Assembly: GCF_003352005.1 (NCBI RefSeq) | Contig: NZ_CP024848.1 | Location: forward strand, 2,861,001 to 2,925,000 | Source: Oceanobacillus zhaokaii | GTDB taxonomy: Bacteria; Bacillota; Bacilli; Bacillales; Amphibacillaceae | Reading direction: 5' to 3' | Length of the DNA: 64,000 nt | Shown here: in pieces, positions 30,250-38,994 of the stretch | Position numbering within the stretch: position 1 is the stretch's first letter | Layout of the letters: the number at the start of each line of letters is the position of its first letter | Notes under the pieces: model-generated | Database searches by the model: none | What the model was told of the DNA's origin: nothing | Seen by the model: only the letters and a program-made list of their open reading frames with translations | Program-made: the position numbers and the translations under genes

Positions 30250-30336
30250 TAGAAAACTTGGTTGTTACCAAGCCTTTAGGTGACAGCCTTAGTTGCGCTT
30301 ATGCAGCATAAGAAAGTTCTATCCTTTCTTATCTGG
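30250..30336 (+). repeat. dispersed two-hairpin element, copy 2
   Basis: Starts TAGAAAACTTGGTTGTTACC and continues GGTGACAGCCTTAGTTGCGC; the second hairpin is GAAAG...CTTTC. It lies between convergent YheD genes and overlaps the last codons of the minus-strand one. Confidence 0.85.
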
Positions 30337-31659
30337 CATTGGAAATCCACAAAGTGCCTTTGCATATTCAAATGGCGTTTGTCTAACACGCTGATTAGCC
30401 TCTTTACTTTCTACTTCTAAATGTTTTCGATACCCATAAAAATGATTATTTACCTCTAATATCCATATGTTTCTATCTTGATCAATAATCATATCGATTG
30501 CTACATCCCCATAATGACCAAGTTCTTGATCGATTACCTTACAGGTCGCGATTGCAGCTTGGATCATTTCCACTTCTAATTTCATTGCTTCTTTCTCTGA
30601 AATAGCAAGTAATTCTTTCAATGCCTCTCGTCCCTGCATTAAAAAATCGAGAAATTTGGAATTAGTAATAATGCTCTTCTTCTTCCCAAAACGACCAACA
30701 AAACCTTGACAGTTCCATTCTTTTTTACTGTTTTTTTGTAAAAATAAACGGAAATCTACATGCTGATCTTCTTTATATGTTGCTTCTATCCCTTGCTGAA
30801 TAAGATAACGTTTACTAGGGATGTATCGTTTCAAAATGGCTTCCGTACTTTCTATACTGTCATATACAATTTTCTCTTGAGATCTCGTTGTGAAAATAAT
30901 TTTTTGACCCTGCTTTTGGACCGTATAGATCCCCTTGCCCTTAAAAGAACCGCGTGGCTTTAAATAAACTACAGGAAAACTTTCAAGCATTTCATTTAGC
31001 ACATTACTACTCGTCAGTCTTTTCGTTTGTGGAAAATACTTGATAACTTCATATTTTAAGGCACTTTTATACAGCTGCCATTTGTTAAAAGCATGGGAAT
31101 TAAAGACCTTTCTGCCTATCTTCTCCTCAAGTCCTTTCAGCACTTCTCGGGGAATGGATCTCCTTTTGAAGATTGCTCCTGGTAAAGGAAAGACACCATA
31201 TTTCCATCGTTCATTTTTATTGCTTGCGTATGGATTATAAGCATAGCCTTCAACTGTTTGATTTACAAGGTTGATCCCATCTCCTGCACAAACATAAATG
31301 AGCCCATTAATATTATCATAGCCTTTAAATCGGTTCTTACATTTTTCAAGTACCGCTAATGTTAAGCTACTCTTCCAACGTCTAAAGATAAAAGCTATAA
31401 CAGGACCGATTAAAATGGTATCCTTTTTCACAACCATTTCATATGGAAGTTCTGTCGGGATGTTGTACCCATTAAACCAATATTTCGGCATTGCAATTGT
31501 GTTTTCAGGCAATTGATCATCCACTTCAATAAAAGCCTGATGCTTCCAATGTCCAAATTGTATCGTTACTTCATTATTCGTTTGCAAAAATTGTTTTTCA
31601 ATGCTTTTAGAAATATATAATTTATTGTTGTTTGTTTTAATAAAAGATATCAGAACCAT
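30319..31659 (-). CDS. yheD: YheC/YheD-family endospore coat-associated protein
   Basis: A 446-residue paralogue of the gene at 28.6 kb, on the opposite strand. Matching landmarks: IGPVIAFIFRRWKSSLTLAV, RWKYGVFPLPGAIFKRRS, VYLKPRGSFKGKGIYTVQ (nucleotide-binding loop) and the C-terminal NIWILEVNNHFYGYRKHLE with the Glu-Val-Asn metal ligands. GAGGTG precedes the ATG, and a perfect sigma-K-type -10 lies upstream. The final codons (PDKKG, stop) come from a dispersed repeat element, so the natural C-terminus has been altered. Probably mother-cell expressed and coat-located. Confidence 0.88.
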   Translation of the reverse strand: MVLISFIKTNNNKLYISKSIEKQFLQTNNEVTIQFGHWKHQAFIEVDDQLPENTIAMPKYWFNGYNIPTELPYEMVVKKDTILIGPVIAFIFRRWKSSLTLAVLEKCKNRFKGYDNINGLIYVCAGDGINLVNQTVEGYAYNPYASNKNERWKYGVFPLPGAIFKRRSIPREVLKGLEEKIGRKVFNSHAFNKWQLYKSALKYEVIKYFPQTKRLTSSNVLNEMLESFPVVYLKPRGSFKGKGIYTVQKQGQKIIFTTRSQEKIVYDSIESTEAILKRYIPSKRYLIQQGIEATYKEDQHVDFRLFLQKNSKKEWNCQGFVGRFGKKKSIITNSKFLDFLMQGREALKELLAISEKEAMKLEVEMIQAAIATCKVIDQELGHYGDVAIDMIIDQDRNIWILEVNNHFYGYRKHLEVESKEANQRVRQTPFEYAKALCGFPMPDKKG

Positions 31660-31693
31660 GCAATTGCACCTCTTTTATAAGTTCATTTCTATT

Positions 31694-31720
31694 TAAGATA
31701 TGTATTTTTATCAATGTTGT
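31694..31720 (-). promoter_or_regulatory. sigma-K-like promoter of the minus-strand yheD
   Basis: Minus strand AC (31719-31720), 16 bases, CATATCTTA (31694-31702), matching CATANNNTA exactly. Confidence 0.6.
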
Positions 31721-31795
31721 GTAAATAGTAAGGCATTAATAAATAAGGGGAGAATTGTACACTGCTTCTCACGTTGTTGGACTATAGAATCCTTT

Positions 31796-31843
31796 TGAAA
31801 ACTAAGGTTTAACCAAGATTTTAGGTGACAGCCCTTGTTCAAT
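31796..31843 (+). repeat. partial copy of the dispersed two-hairpin element
   Basis: GAAAACTAAGGTTTAACCAAG...TTAGGTGACAGCCCTTG, the first hairpin only. Confidence 0.5.
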
Positions 31844-31844
31844 G

Positions 31845-31878
31845 AAAAAACAAAAAAACAGGGGTGAATCACCCCCTG
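31845..31878 (-). terminator. hairpin with T-run on the minus strand
   Basis: CAGGGGGTGA pairs with TCACCCCTG and runs into TTTTTTTGTTTTTT on the minus strand. It would end transcription of the decayed ATP-grasp gene. Confidence 0.65.
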
Positions 31879-31917
31879 ATGAAAGTCTCTATTTCTCAGA
31901 TTGTCTGTATATAGCAT

Positions 31918-32027
31918 TTATCTTTGTTTGTCCGTCAGTAAAACGGTATATAATTCCAATCCCTTTGCAGCGACGATTGCAACACGACTTGAACCGGATT
32001 TGTTCCAATAAAAATAATTGTGTCCAT
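31918..32027 (-). pseudogene. remnant of an ATP-grasp gene, frameshifted
   Basis: From an ATG at 32027 with GGGTGA upstream, one frame reads MDTIIFIGTN and the adjacent frame takes over with KSGSSRVAIVAAKGLELYTV and a stop at 31918. Joined, this resembles the N-terminus of Bacillus ATP-grasp proteins beginning FIGTNKSGSSREA, as I remember them. A small deletion at the overlap explains the shift; the rest of the gene is gone. The remainder of 31660-32335 holds a promoter, a repeat fragment and a GC-rich hairpin. Confidence 0.5.
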
Positions 32028-32175
32028 AAACTTCACCCATGTCTGTTTTTTATGATTGAATCATTACTATAAGATATAAAATCCAGAACATTTTGTGACG
32101 ATCATTTTTCTTATACTTGACGGAAAAGAGTTTATTGCAGGTTAACTAACAGTAAAAGCTCGATTCGTTCACGGG

Positions 32176-32240
32176 CCTTTAGGTCATACCCTTGCGGTGC
32201 TAACACTCAGTGGCGGTAGGGAACCCCCCACTGAATGAAG
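32176..32240. repeat. GC-rich hairpin, possible repeat
   Basis: AACACTCAGTGG and CCCACTGAATG bracket a G/C-rich loop. It stands out in base composition and resembles intergenic repeats I recall from related bacilli. Single copy here. Confidence 0.35.
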
Positions 32241-32277
32241 TTTCACTATATATTTGAAACCTAAGATACCAATACAT

Positions 32278-32305
32278 ACTGGATCTCAAGGTGCAGCATA
32301 TCCTA
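32278..32305 (+). promoter_or_regulatory. sigma-K-like promoter of the first Cys/His-rich gene
   Basis: AC (32278-32279), 17 bases, CATATCCTA (32297-32305): exact match to the AC-N17-CATANNNTA form, 31 bases before the gene start. Confidence 0.65.
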
Positions 32306-32335
32306 TTATGACTCTATGAAAGTGAGGTGAATCAA

Positions 32336-32527
32336 ATGGCTAAAAAGAGAAAAAAGAAAATGGAAGTAGAGAAAATAATTTTTGTAGAAAAAGACAATGA
32401 TTTTTGTCATTGCCGTCATCGATGCCATTCATTCTGTTCCAGCTTCCGTTGCCGCCCAATTTGCGGATTACGCAATAACCGTTGTTTCCACAATGACTTC
32501 CATCATGGCTGCCGTCACTTTTGCTAA
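32336..32527 (+). CDS. small Cys/His-rich protein, probable spore coat/exosporium
   Basis: 63 residues starting MAKKRKKKMEVEKIIFVEKD, then a C-terminal half packed with cysteine and histidine (FCHCRHRCHSFCSSFRCRP and CFHNDFHHGCRHFC). I place the start at the ATG at 32336, six bases after GAGGTG. There is no recognisable family. The Lys-rich head, Cys/His tail, sigma-K-like promoter and position among spore-surface genes suggest a cross-linked or metal-binding coat protein. Function is inferred only. Confidence 0.7.
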   Translation: MAKKRKKKMEVEKIIFVEKDNDFCHCRHRCHSFCSSFRCRPICGLRNNRCFHNDFHHGCRHFC

Positions 32528-32537
32528 TTTATTACTT

Positions 32538-32565
32538 TAGCGAACAGGATTCCTTCTTGTTCGCT
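32538..32565 (+). terminator. terminator after the small Cys/His-rich gene
   Basis: AGCGAACA pairs with TGTTCGCT, followed by TCTTAT; starts 11 bases after the stop. Confidence 0.45.
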
Positions 32566-32605
32566 TCTTATAAGGCTGATATACCTTTCAAAAATATCTA
32601 ATAAA

Positions 32606-32614
32606 CATACACTA
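32606..32614 (+). promoter_or_regulatory. sigma-K-type -10 before the second Cys/His-rich gene
   Basis: CATACACTA matches CATANNNTA, 28 bases before the start codon; no clear AC at the -35 position. Confidence 0.4.
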
Positions 32615-32642
32615 ATATTGTGTAGTAGATAGGAGGGGAGAT

Positions 32643-33023
32643 ATGACACATCAACATTTCGGTCACGTTAATCCACATGTTCAAAGACGTGAATGCAATT
32701 GTAGTGATTGCAGACAAGAACGTCACCACGGATTTAATCACAATGATGACTTTTGCTCATGCAAACACGATGATTCTTTTTCAACTAGGAGACGCCAAAT
32801 GAATCATCACTGTGGTTGTAGTAGCGGCAACCCTAAAAGACATGACCATTCCTTTCACAAAATACCTTCACTTCGTAAACAAAGATTGGAGCCTAAACAT
32901 GCTGACAGACACACCAAATTGTCTTACATTGAGGACAAACAAGCTATGACTCGAGATTTTCAAGAAGGCAGATTGAAAGTGAATCATGAAGATGGCAAAA
33001 AGAACATTATTATTATTATGTGA
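32643..33023 (+). CDS. Cys/His-rich hypothetical protein, probable spore coat
   Basis: 126 residues, unrecognised. The first 70 are rich in His, Cys and Asn/Asp (RRECNCSDCRQERHH, CSCKHDD, NHHCGCSSG), the remainder is basic and hydrophilic. No membrane segment or signal peptide. AGGAGGGGAG is seven bases before the ATG. Cysteine pairs spaced CxC and CxxC suggest disulfide networks or metal binding, common in coat proteins. It lies between two other His-rich genes in the same direction. Confidence 0.7.
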   Translation: MTHQHFGHVNPHVQRRECNCSDCRQERHHGFNHNDDFCSCKHDDSFSTRRRQMNHHCGCSSGNPKRHDHSFHKIPSLRKQRLEPKHADRHTKLSYIEDKQAMTRDFQEGRLKVNHEDGKKNIIIIM

Positions 33024-33063
33024 TCTATTTACAACTATTTTAAGCTAAAGGAGAATGATAAAA

Positions 33064-33609
33064 ATGAGTCATACAGGTTGTACAAAATGCGGCAAACAGT
33101 TTAGACATGATCATTTTGATGATCATGGACATCATGATTTCCACCATCATAACCATCGTGATCATCATGATTTCCGCCATCATAACCATCGTGATCATCA
33201 TGATTTTCGCCATCATAACCATTGTAATCATCATGATTCCCACCATCATGAACGCGACTTTATTTGTGATAGATTTATATGTGATAGTGATTTCAGATTA
33301 CGTCTTGGCGGATTACAAGGTGGCTTGAACTTCCGCCTTCGTCAGCTTATCGGCTGCGTTGTGAAACTGGAGCTGGAAGAAAACAAGGAAATTGTAGGTA
33401 ACATTTGCTTTGTTGGTTCAGATTTTGTCGAAGTTGATGTATTAAAGGAGAAAAAAGAAGTAGTTGCCGAAGAAAAGATTGACTTAAAAGAAAAAGCCGG
33501 GAAAAAAAGGAAAAAACGTAAAAAATTAGCCCATGGAAATACGCTCATTTTTCCATTTAAAGCCATTAAATTTGTGGAATTAAAAGATGATTGTGACTGT
33601 AAAGATTGA
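33064..33609 (+). CDS. His-repeat protein with Sm/SH3-like C-terminal barrel, probable spore coat
   Basis: About 181 residues. After a CTKCGKQ motif comes a histidine-rich tandem repeat, an 11-residue unit like HHDFRHHNHRD present three to four times (residues about 20-65), encoded by 33-bp DNA repeats. The C-terminal half looks like a small beta barrel: LIGCVVKLELEENKEIVGNI, GSDFVEVDVL, a Lys/Glu stretch, then IFPFKAIKFVEL. The same pattern (VGxDFV and IPFxKI) recurs in the genes at 38.2 and 43.4 kb. The start is ATG 33064, ten bases after GGAG. The His block should bind divalent metals; pairing with the Mn oxidase genes is suggestive. Confidence 0.72.
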   Translation: MSHTGCTKCGKQFRHDHFDDHGHHDFHHHNHRDHHDFRHHNHRDHHDFRHHNHCNHHDSHHHERDFICDRFICDSDFRLRLGGLQGGLNFRLRQLIGCVVKLELEENKEIVGNICFVGSDFVEVDVLKEKKEVVAEEKIDLKEKAGKKRKKRKKLAHGNTLIFPFKAIKFVELKDDCDCKD

Positions 33610-33708
33610 ATCTAACTGGTCACTATATTCAAGTATTTAAAGACCCCATCACAAATGGAGCACATAAACCCTAATGAATCTCCGTTCTCCGTATGACTGG
33701 GCACTTAA

Positions 33709-33744
33709 ACAAGGCTGTTGTTACAAATGTAACAACAGCCTTGT
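33709..33744. terminator. bidirectional terminator
   Basis: ACAAGGCTGTTGTTAC pairs perfectly (16 bp) with its complement across AAAT, between the + strand His-rich gene and the minus-strand Lys/Glu-repeat gene. Confidence 0.85.
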
Positions 33745-33791
33745 ATATAATTAATTTTGATATTCATTTTATTATTTATTTGCTTTTGGGT

Positions 33792-34175
33792 TTATTCTCT
33801 CTTTCTTGCTTTTCTTGCTTTTCTTGATTTATATGCTTTTTTTGGTTTTTCTACCTCAGCTTCCTTTTTTGGTTTTTCTGATCTTTCTTCTTTTTTTGGT
33901 CTTTCTAATCTTTCTTCTTTCTTTGGTTTTTCTAATCTTTCTTCTTTCTTTGGTTTTTCTAATCTTTCTTCCTGTTTTGGTTCTTCTAATCTTTCTTCCT
34001 CTTTTGGTTTATCTGCTCTTTCTTCCTCTTTTGGTTTTTCTTCCTTTTTTACTTTTTTTGCTTCTTGTCTCTCTTCTTTTCTTGCCTTTCTCTCTTCATC
34101 TCTCTTTTCTTTTTTCTCTTGTCTTTTCTTATTTCGTTCTTCGTGATTGCCTCGTTCTTCCTTCTCTTTTCCCAT
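33792..34175 (-). CDS. Lys/Glu-repeat protein, probable spore surface
   Basis: About 127 residues, almost entirely Lys, Glu, Arg and Pro. The centre is a tandem repeat of about nine residues (KPKKEERLE and variants, at least six copies). No hydrophobic core, so it is likely extended or helical. I place the start at the ATG at 34175, six bases after GAGGTG. The opposite strand is also open here, but only as the mirror of the repeat. Highly charged repeats are typical of coat morphogenetic proteins; a mixed-charge chain could complex with the polyanionic repeat protein at 34.7-37.9 kb. No family recognised. Confidence 0.6.
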   Translation of the reverse strand: MGKEKEERGNHEERNKKRQEKKEKRDEERKARKEERQEAKKVKKEEKPKEEERADKPKEEERLEEPKQEERLEKPKKEERLEKPKKEERLERPKKEERSEKPKKEAEVEKPKKAYKSRKARKARKRE

Positions 34176-34284
34176 TCCCTTCACCTCTTTCATAAGTTAC
34201 TAAGTTAATAAATTCTAAATAAAGGAAATTCCATGTTGAAATTTCAAAGCTTGACTCAGCTTAGAAATCTAATTTTTTTATATT

Positions 34285-34638
34285 TTATTTAATGCGTAAC
34301 TCTATTTTAGCTGGTCCTTTGCTGTTTTTACTCGAGCCCATTGAAGCACCTGAGCCACTCGTCTCCTGAATGATTTGAAAGACAACTTTATTTTCCACAC
34401 CTGATACGTCTATTCTATAGTCTCTCTCTGCACCAGGCCCAAGAATATCTATATGTGAAAGTTTGTCGCCTACATAAACAGGTAATAATTCTTTTGTTGG
34501 TGAATCTTGATCGTATACATTAATTTTAAATTGACGACTATTTTGTTCGTTTTTGTTTTTAATTTTCACAAACAGGTTAGCTTCACTTTTATTGGTCGGA
34601 ATTTTACAGCTAGAGACAGATCGGTTTGTTTTTGACAT
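34285..34638 (-). CDS. hypothetical protein downstream of the Asp-repeat gene
   Basis: 117 residues, unrecognised. It begins [20 protein letters not shown] and is predicted mostly beta ([38 protein letters not shown]), ending in a Gly/Ser-rich loop and AKIELRIK. No signal peptide or membrane helix. It starts 26 bases after the stop of the giant Asp-repeat gene with GGAGG in between, so the two are co-transcribed. It may be a partner or assembly protein for the repeat protein; that is context only. Confidence 0.65.
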   Translation of the reverse strand: MSKTNRSVSSCKIPTNKSEANLFVKIKNKNEQNSRQFKINVYDQDSPTKELLPVYVGDKLSHIDILGPGAERDYRIDVSGVENKVVFQIIQETSGSGASMGSSKNSKGPAKIELRIK

Positions 34639-34664
34639 ACAATCTCCTCCAAATTATTTTACAT

Positions 34665-37600
34665 TTATTTCTTTTGGGAATTTAGTGCATCAAGGATAGC
34701 TTTACGATTATCGCTTTCACCTTGTAATAATACGTTGAGAGTGTTAGTTAGGTTTGAGATAAGAGCTTCTGTATTATTTGAATTCTGCTCTCCTCTTAAA
34801 GCTTCTAAAATAGTAAGTGTAGACAGAAGTGTTACGATTAATGCACTAGTATTATCATTCATACTGATGATTGTATTATTCCCGTTTGTGAAGGTATTTC
34901 CACCGGCGTCAGCAGTTGTTCTATTATCAGATGAAACTGTTCCAGTCGTTGTAGCAGTCGCATCGGAATCCGAATCAGCATTTGCATCAGAATCGGAGTC
35001 CGAATCAGCATTTGCATCAGAATCGGAATCGGAGTCAGCAGTTGCATCAGAATCGGAATCCGAATCAGCATTTGCATCAGAATCGGAATCGGAGTCAGCA
35101 GTTGCATCAGAATCGGAATCCGAGTCAGCAGTTGCATCAGAATCGGAATCGGAGTCAGCACTTGCATCAGAATCGGAATCGGAGTCAGCAGTTGCATCAG
35201 AATCGGAATCCGAATCAGCACTTGCATCAGAATCGGAATCAGCATTTGCATTGGAATCGGCGTCCACATCCGCATCTACATCGGCATTTACATCCGCATC
35301 TACATCGGCGTCTACATTGGCATCTACATCCGCGTCCACATCGGCGTCTACATCGGCATCTACATCCGCATTTACATCCGCATCTACATCAGCGTCTACA
35401 TCGGCGTCTACATCCGCGTCTACATCGGCATCTACATCCGCATTTACATCCGCATCTACATCGGCGTCTACATCGGCATCTACATCGGCATTTACATCCG
35501 CATCTACATCGGCGTCTACATCGGCATCTACATCTGCGTCTACATCTGCGTCTACATCGGCATTTACATCCGCATCTACATCAGCGTCTACATCGGCTTC
35601 CACATCTGCATTCACATCCGCGTCTACATCGGCTTCCACATCCGCATCTACATCGGCGTCTACATCGGCATCTACATCAGCGTCTACATCTGCTTCCACA
35701 TCGGCATTTACATCCGCATCTACATCGGCATCTACATCAGCGTCTACATCCGCATTTACATCCGCGTCTACATCGGCTTCCACATCGGCATCTACATCGG
35801 CGTCTACATCGGCTTCCACATCGGCATTTACATCCGCATCTACATCGGCGTCTACTTCAGCGTCTACATCCGCATTTACATCAGCGTCTACATCTGCTTC
35901 CACATCTGCATCTACATCGGCGTCTACATCTGCTTCCACATCGGCATTTACATCCGCATCTACATCGGCGTCTACATCTGCTTCCACATCGGCATTTACA
36001 TCCGCATCTACATCGGCGTCTACATCTGCTTCCACATCTGCATCCGCATCTACATCAGCATTTACATCAGCGTCTACATCTGCTTCCACATCGGCTTCCA
36101 CATCTGCATCTACATCAGCATCTACATCGGCATCTACTTCAGCGTCTACATCTGCTTCCACATCGGCATTTACATCCGCATCTACATCAGCGTCTACATC
36201 TGCTTCCACATCAGCATTTACATCGGCATCTACTTCAGCGTCTACATCTGCTTCCACATCGGCATTTACATCGGCGTCTACATCTGCTTCTACATCCGCT
36301 TCCACATCGGCATTTACATCCGCATCTACATCGGCTTCCACATCGGCATTTACATCCGCATCTACATCAGCGTCTACATCTGCTTCCACATCAGCATTTA
36401 CATCGGCATCTACTTCAGCGTCTACATCTGCTTCCACATCGGCATTTACATCGGCGTCTACATCTGCTTCCACATCGGCATTTACATCGGCATCTACTTC
36501 AGCGTCTACATCGGCGTCTACATCAGCATTCACATCGGCGTCTACATCAGCATCTACATCAGCATCTACATCGGCGTCTACATCCGCGTTCACATCGGCA
36601 TCTACTTCAGCGTCTACATCTGCTTCCACATCGGCATTCACATCAGCGTCTAAATCCGCATCAACATCCGCATCTACATCGGCTTCCACATCAGCGTCTA
36701 CATCGGCATTTACATCCGCATCCACATCAGCGTCTACATCGGCTTCCACATCAGCATTTACATCGGCATCAACATCAGCGTCTACATCAGCATCCACATC
36801 AGCGTCTAAATCCGCATCAACATCAGCGTCTACATCCGCATCAACATCAGCGTCTACATCAGCATCTACATCAGCGTCCACATCAGCATCCACATCAGCA
36901 TCTACTTCAGCATCTACTTCAGCATCCACATCAGCATCTACATCAGCATCTACATCAGCATCAACATCAGCATCAGCATCAACATCAGCATCAACATCAG
37001 CATCAACATCAGCGTCCACATCAGCGTCCATATCAGCATCAACATCAGCATCAGCATCCACATCAGCATCAACATCAGCATCCACATCAGCATCAACATC
37101 AGCGTCCATATCAGCATCAACATCAGCGTCTAAATCCGCATCAACATCAGCGTCCACATCAGCATCAGCATCAACATCAGCATCAACATCAGCATCCATA
37201 TCAGCATCAACATCAGCGTCTAAATCCGCATCAACATCAGCGTCCACATCAGCATCTACATCAGCATCTAAATCCGCATCAACATCAGCGTCTAAATCCG
37301 CATCAACATCAGCGTCTAAATCCGCATCAACATCAGCGTCTAAATCCGCATCAACATCAGCGTCTAAATTCGCATCAACATCAGCGTCTAAATCCGCATC
37401 AACATCAGCATCAACATCAGCGTCCACATCAGCATCCACATCAGCGTCCACATCAGCATCAACATCAGCATCAACATCAGCGTCTAAATCCGCATCAACA
37501 TCAGCGTCTAAATCCGCATCAACATCAGCGTCTAAATCCGCATCAACATCAGCGTCTAAATCCGCATCAACATCAGCGTCTAAATCCGCATCAACATTAG

Positions 37601-37883
37601 CGTCTAAATCCGCATCAACATCAGCGTCTAAATCCGCATCAACATCAGCGTCTAAATCCGCATCAACATCAGCGTCTAAATCCGCATCAACATCAGCGTC
37701 TAAATCCGCATCAACATCAGCGTCTAAATCCGCATCGACATCAGCGTCTAAATCCGCATCAACATTAGCGTCTAAATCCGCATCAACATTAGCGTCTAAC
37801 TTATTAAGTGTGTTAAGAGCACCTTTCTTTCTCTTTTTTCTGTACCTTCTTATCTTTTTATCATTACCCTCATTTGTTCCCAA
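34665..37883 (-). CDS. giant polyanionic Asp-Ala-Asp-Val/Leu repeat protein
   Basis: About 1,072 residues in four parts: a short Lys/Arg-rich head ([20 protein letters not shown]); about 840 residues of alternating Asp, DADVDADL at first, then DADV with Glu and Asn variants ([12 protein letters not shown]); about 110 residues of Ser-Asp repeats (ADSDSDSDA); and a non-repetitive 90-residue C-terminal domain ([20 protein letters not shown] then [18 protein letters not shown]). The start is taken as TTG 37883, seven bases after AAAGGAGG; the GTG at 37901 would put that signal inside the gene. No signal peptide or LPXTG. In an extended chain one face would be all carboxylate, suited to binding Ca, Mn or other cations. 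No family recognised. Context suggests a spore-surface protein. Confidence 0.8.
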   Translation of the reverse strand: MGTNEGNDKKIRRYRKKRKKGALNTLNKLDANVDADLDANVDADLDADVDADLDADVDADLDADVDADLDADVDADLDADVDADLDADVDADLDANVDADLDADVDADLDADVDADLDADVDADLDADVDADLDADVDADVDADVDADVDADVDADVDADVDADLDADVDANLDADVDADLDADVDADLDADVDADLDADVDADLDADVDADVDADVDADLDADVDADMDADVDADVDADADVDADVDADLDADVDADMDADVDADVDADVDADVDADADVDADMDADVDADVDADVDADVDADADVDADVDADVDADVDAEVDAEVDADVDADVDADVDADVDADVDADVDADVDADLDADVDADVDADVDADVNADVEADVDADVDADVNADVDADVEADVDADVDADLDADVNADVEADVDAEVDADVNADVDADVDADVDADVDADVNADVDADVDAEVDADVNADVEADVDADVNADVEADVDAEVDADVNADVEADVDADVDADVNADVEADVDADVNADVEADVEADVDADVNADVEADVDAEVDADVNADVEADVDADVDADVNADVEADVDAEVDADVDADVDADVEADVEADVDADVNADVDADADVEADVDADVDADVNADVEADVDADVDADVNADVEADVDADVDADVEADVDADVNADVDAEVDADVDADVNADVEADVDADVDADVEADVDADVNADVDADVDADVDADVNADVEADVDADVDADVDADVDADVEADVDADVNADVEADVDADVDADVNADVDADVDADVDADVDADVDADVNADVDADVDADVDADVNADVDADVDADVDADVDADVDADVNADVDADVDADVDADVDANVDADVDADVNADVDADVDADSNANADSDSDASADSDSDSDATADSDSDSDASADSDSDSDATADSDSDSDATADSDSDSDANADSDSDSDATADSDSDSDANADSDSDSDANADSDSDATATTTGTVSSDNRTTADAGGNTFTNGNNTIISMNDNTSALIVTLLSTLTILEALRGEQNSNNTEALISNLTNTLNVLLQGESDNRKAILDALNSQKK
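34940..35265. repeat. Ser-Asp-coding repeat block
   Basis: Tandem 30-bp-scale units (GCATCAGAATCGGAATCCGA and variants) coding for [13 protein letters not shown] sequence, reminiscent in composition of staphylococcal SD repeats. Confidence 0.85.
35266..37796. repeat. 12/24-bp tandem repeats coding for DADV/DADL
   Basis: About 2.5 kb of 12-bp units. Near the gene's 5' end (about 37260-37796) a 24-bp unit, GCATCAACATCAGCGTCTAA plus ATCC, is repeated almost without change; toward the 3' end the units diverge in codons and residues (Val, Asn, Glu). The homogeneity gradient points to recent expansion at one end. Confidence 0.92.
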
Positions 37884-38144
37884 GAAATTGCCTCCTTTCA
37901 CTTATATAGGTATTATATTTAACTAGTCATTCGCTTGACATGGACAGTATCATCATAATTAAGCCTAAATTTTAAACATAATGGGCGTTCAATATAGTAA
38001 AAGTATATTCTTTGACCTGCTCTCTTCTCACGAAATGTAGGTGATCAGATCCCAGTTATTCTATAACGTCCTGGTTTATCTTCCGAAGAAAGAAACTTAA
38101 TTTTTCATGTGAGATTACAGTTTTCCAGCACTTTTAATACAATC

Positions 38145-38186
38145 AAAAAACTACTACCGCAGCTCTAATCTGCGATAGTAGTTTTT
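38145..38186 (-). terminator. terminator of the mnx gene run
   Basis: AAAAACTACTACCGCAG pairs with CTGCGATAGTAGTTTTT across a seven-base loop; T-run on the minus strand, just past the stop at 38189. The remaining bases up to the Asp-repeat gene show only its ribosome binding site and a TATAAT at about 37914-37919. Confidence 0.85.
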
Positions 38187-38188
38187 AG

Positions 38189-38938
38189 TTACTTCTTTTC
38201 TTTTTCCAATACTACAAAATAACAAATATTATTTATCGGAATCTCCCTTTCCTTCTTACCTACTCTGAGTGTAATTGTTTCCTCGTGTACATCAAATAAC
38301 GTACCTCTCATGAATTTGTTTTCCAATCTCACTCTAATCCGCTGGTTTACTAAGAGTAATAAATAGATTCTTAAACGAAGTCTAAAGAAAATTTGAATTA
38401 GCTCTGGGGAAGATGCTACCGTTTCACCAAAATTAAATGTCAGACGTCTTCTAAAACAAGGTTCAATATCATCTAATGCCTCTTCTTCGATAGGCTCTGC
38501 AAATCTCCCACTTAATCTAATCTTTTGTATTTTTTCGAATGGTATAATCACTTCTCGATTTGCCTTGTTTCGTAGTACGACAAAATCAAACCCTACTAGA
38601 AATACCCTGCCCCGTCTCGTTACTATTTTATCTGGATTTGACAGGAGTGGACAATCTATTTTGACCGCTACCCTTTGACCTACTAATCCATCAAAGGCTC
38701 TTTGAAATATTTCATTCGGTTCCCTTTCATTCGATAGGCCCAAATCGAGCAATATTTGATTCGCCTCACTAATATTCACCTCGAGTTCTTCCAATTGTTC
38801 TTGTGGCAGACACGAAGTTGGTGATGGAAATCTTGGTTGATCTATTCTTTCTGGACAACATTCTTCCGGTATACAAAAATCATCTGGTGCCCCAGCTGGA
38901 ACAAATTCTGGACATCTTTCACATTCTACTTTTTCCAT
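38189..38938 (-). CDS. Cys-rich spore protein with two Sm/SH3-like barrels
   Basis: About 249 residues. The N-terminus is Cys-rich (MEKVECERCPEFVPAG, CIPEECCPE). Two barrel-like segments follow: one near 80-140 (LVGQRVAVKIDCPLL...GRVFLVGFDFVVLRN...VIIPFEKIQKIRL), the other at the C-terminus (RIRVRLENKFMRGTLFDVHE...REIPINNICYFVVL). The ATG at 38938 follows AGGTGG by seven bases. It is the last gene after mnxG (56-base gap) and shares the terminator, so it is probably part of the mnx transcript. The barrel pattern recurs in mnxD/E/F-like proteins and the His-repeat protein. Unrecognised as a named family; exosporium role inferred. Confidence 0.7.
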   Translation of the reverse strand: MEKVECERCPEFVPAGAPDDFCIPEECCPERIDQPRFPSPTSCLPQEQLEELEVNISEANQILLDLGLSNEREPNEIFQRAFDGLVGQRVAVKIDCPLLSNPDKIVTRRGRVFLVGFDFVVLRNKANREVIIPFEKIQKIRLSGRFAEPIEEEALDDIEPCFRRRLTFNFGETVASSPELIQIFFRLRLRIYLLLLVNQRIRVRLENKFMRGTLFDVHEETITLRVGKKEREIPINNICYFVVLEKEKK

Positions 38939-38994
38939 TTCTACACCACCTTTTATGAAGGGAACCATTATATCAATGGTTCCCAAAGTATTTT

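Noticed and set aside
29985..30311. Short + strand frame between convergent YheD genes
   Set aside because: It spans a dispersed repeat element and has no start signal or recognisable protein sequence.
33757..34195. Hydrophobic Phe/Ser- or Leu-rich frames on the + strand
   Set aside because: Antisense of the Lys/Glu repeat gene, which has the ribosome binding site.
35266..37796. CRISPR-like regular array
   Set aside because: Units are contiguous with no unique spacers and stay in one coding frame; this is a coding tandem repeat.
34735..37926. Very long open frames on the + strand across the Asp-repeat gene
   Set aside because: They are the mirror of a stop-free 12/24-bp repeat. The minus strand has a proper ribosome binding site, a unique C-terminal domain and gene-like context.
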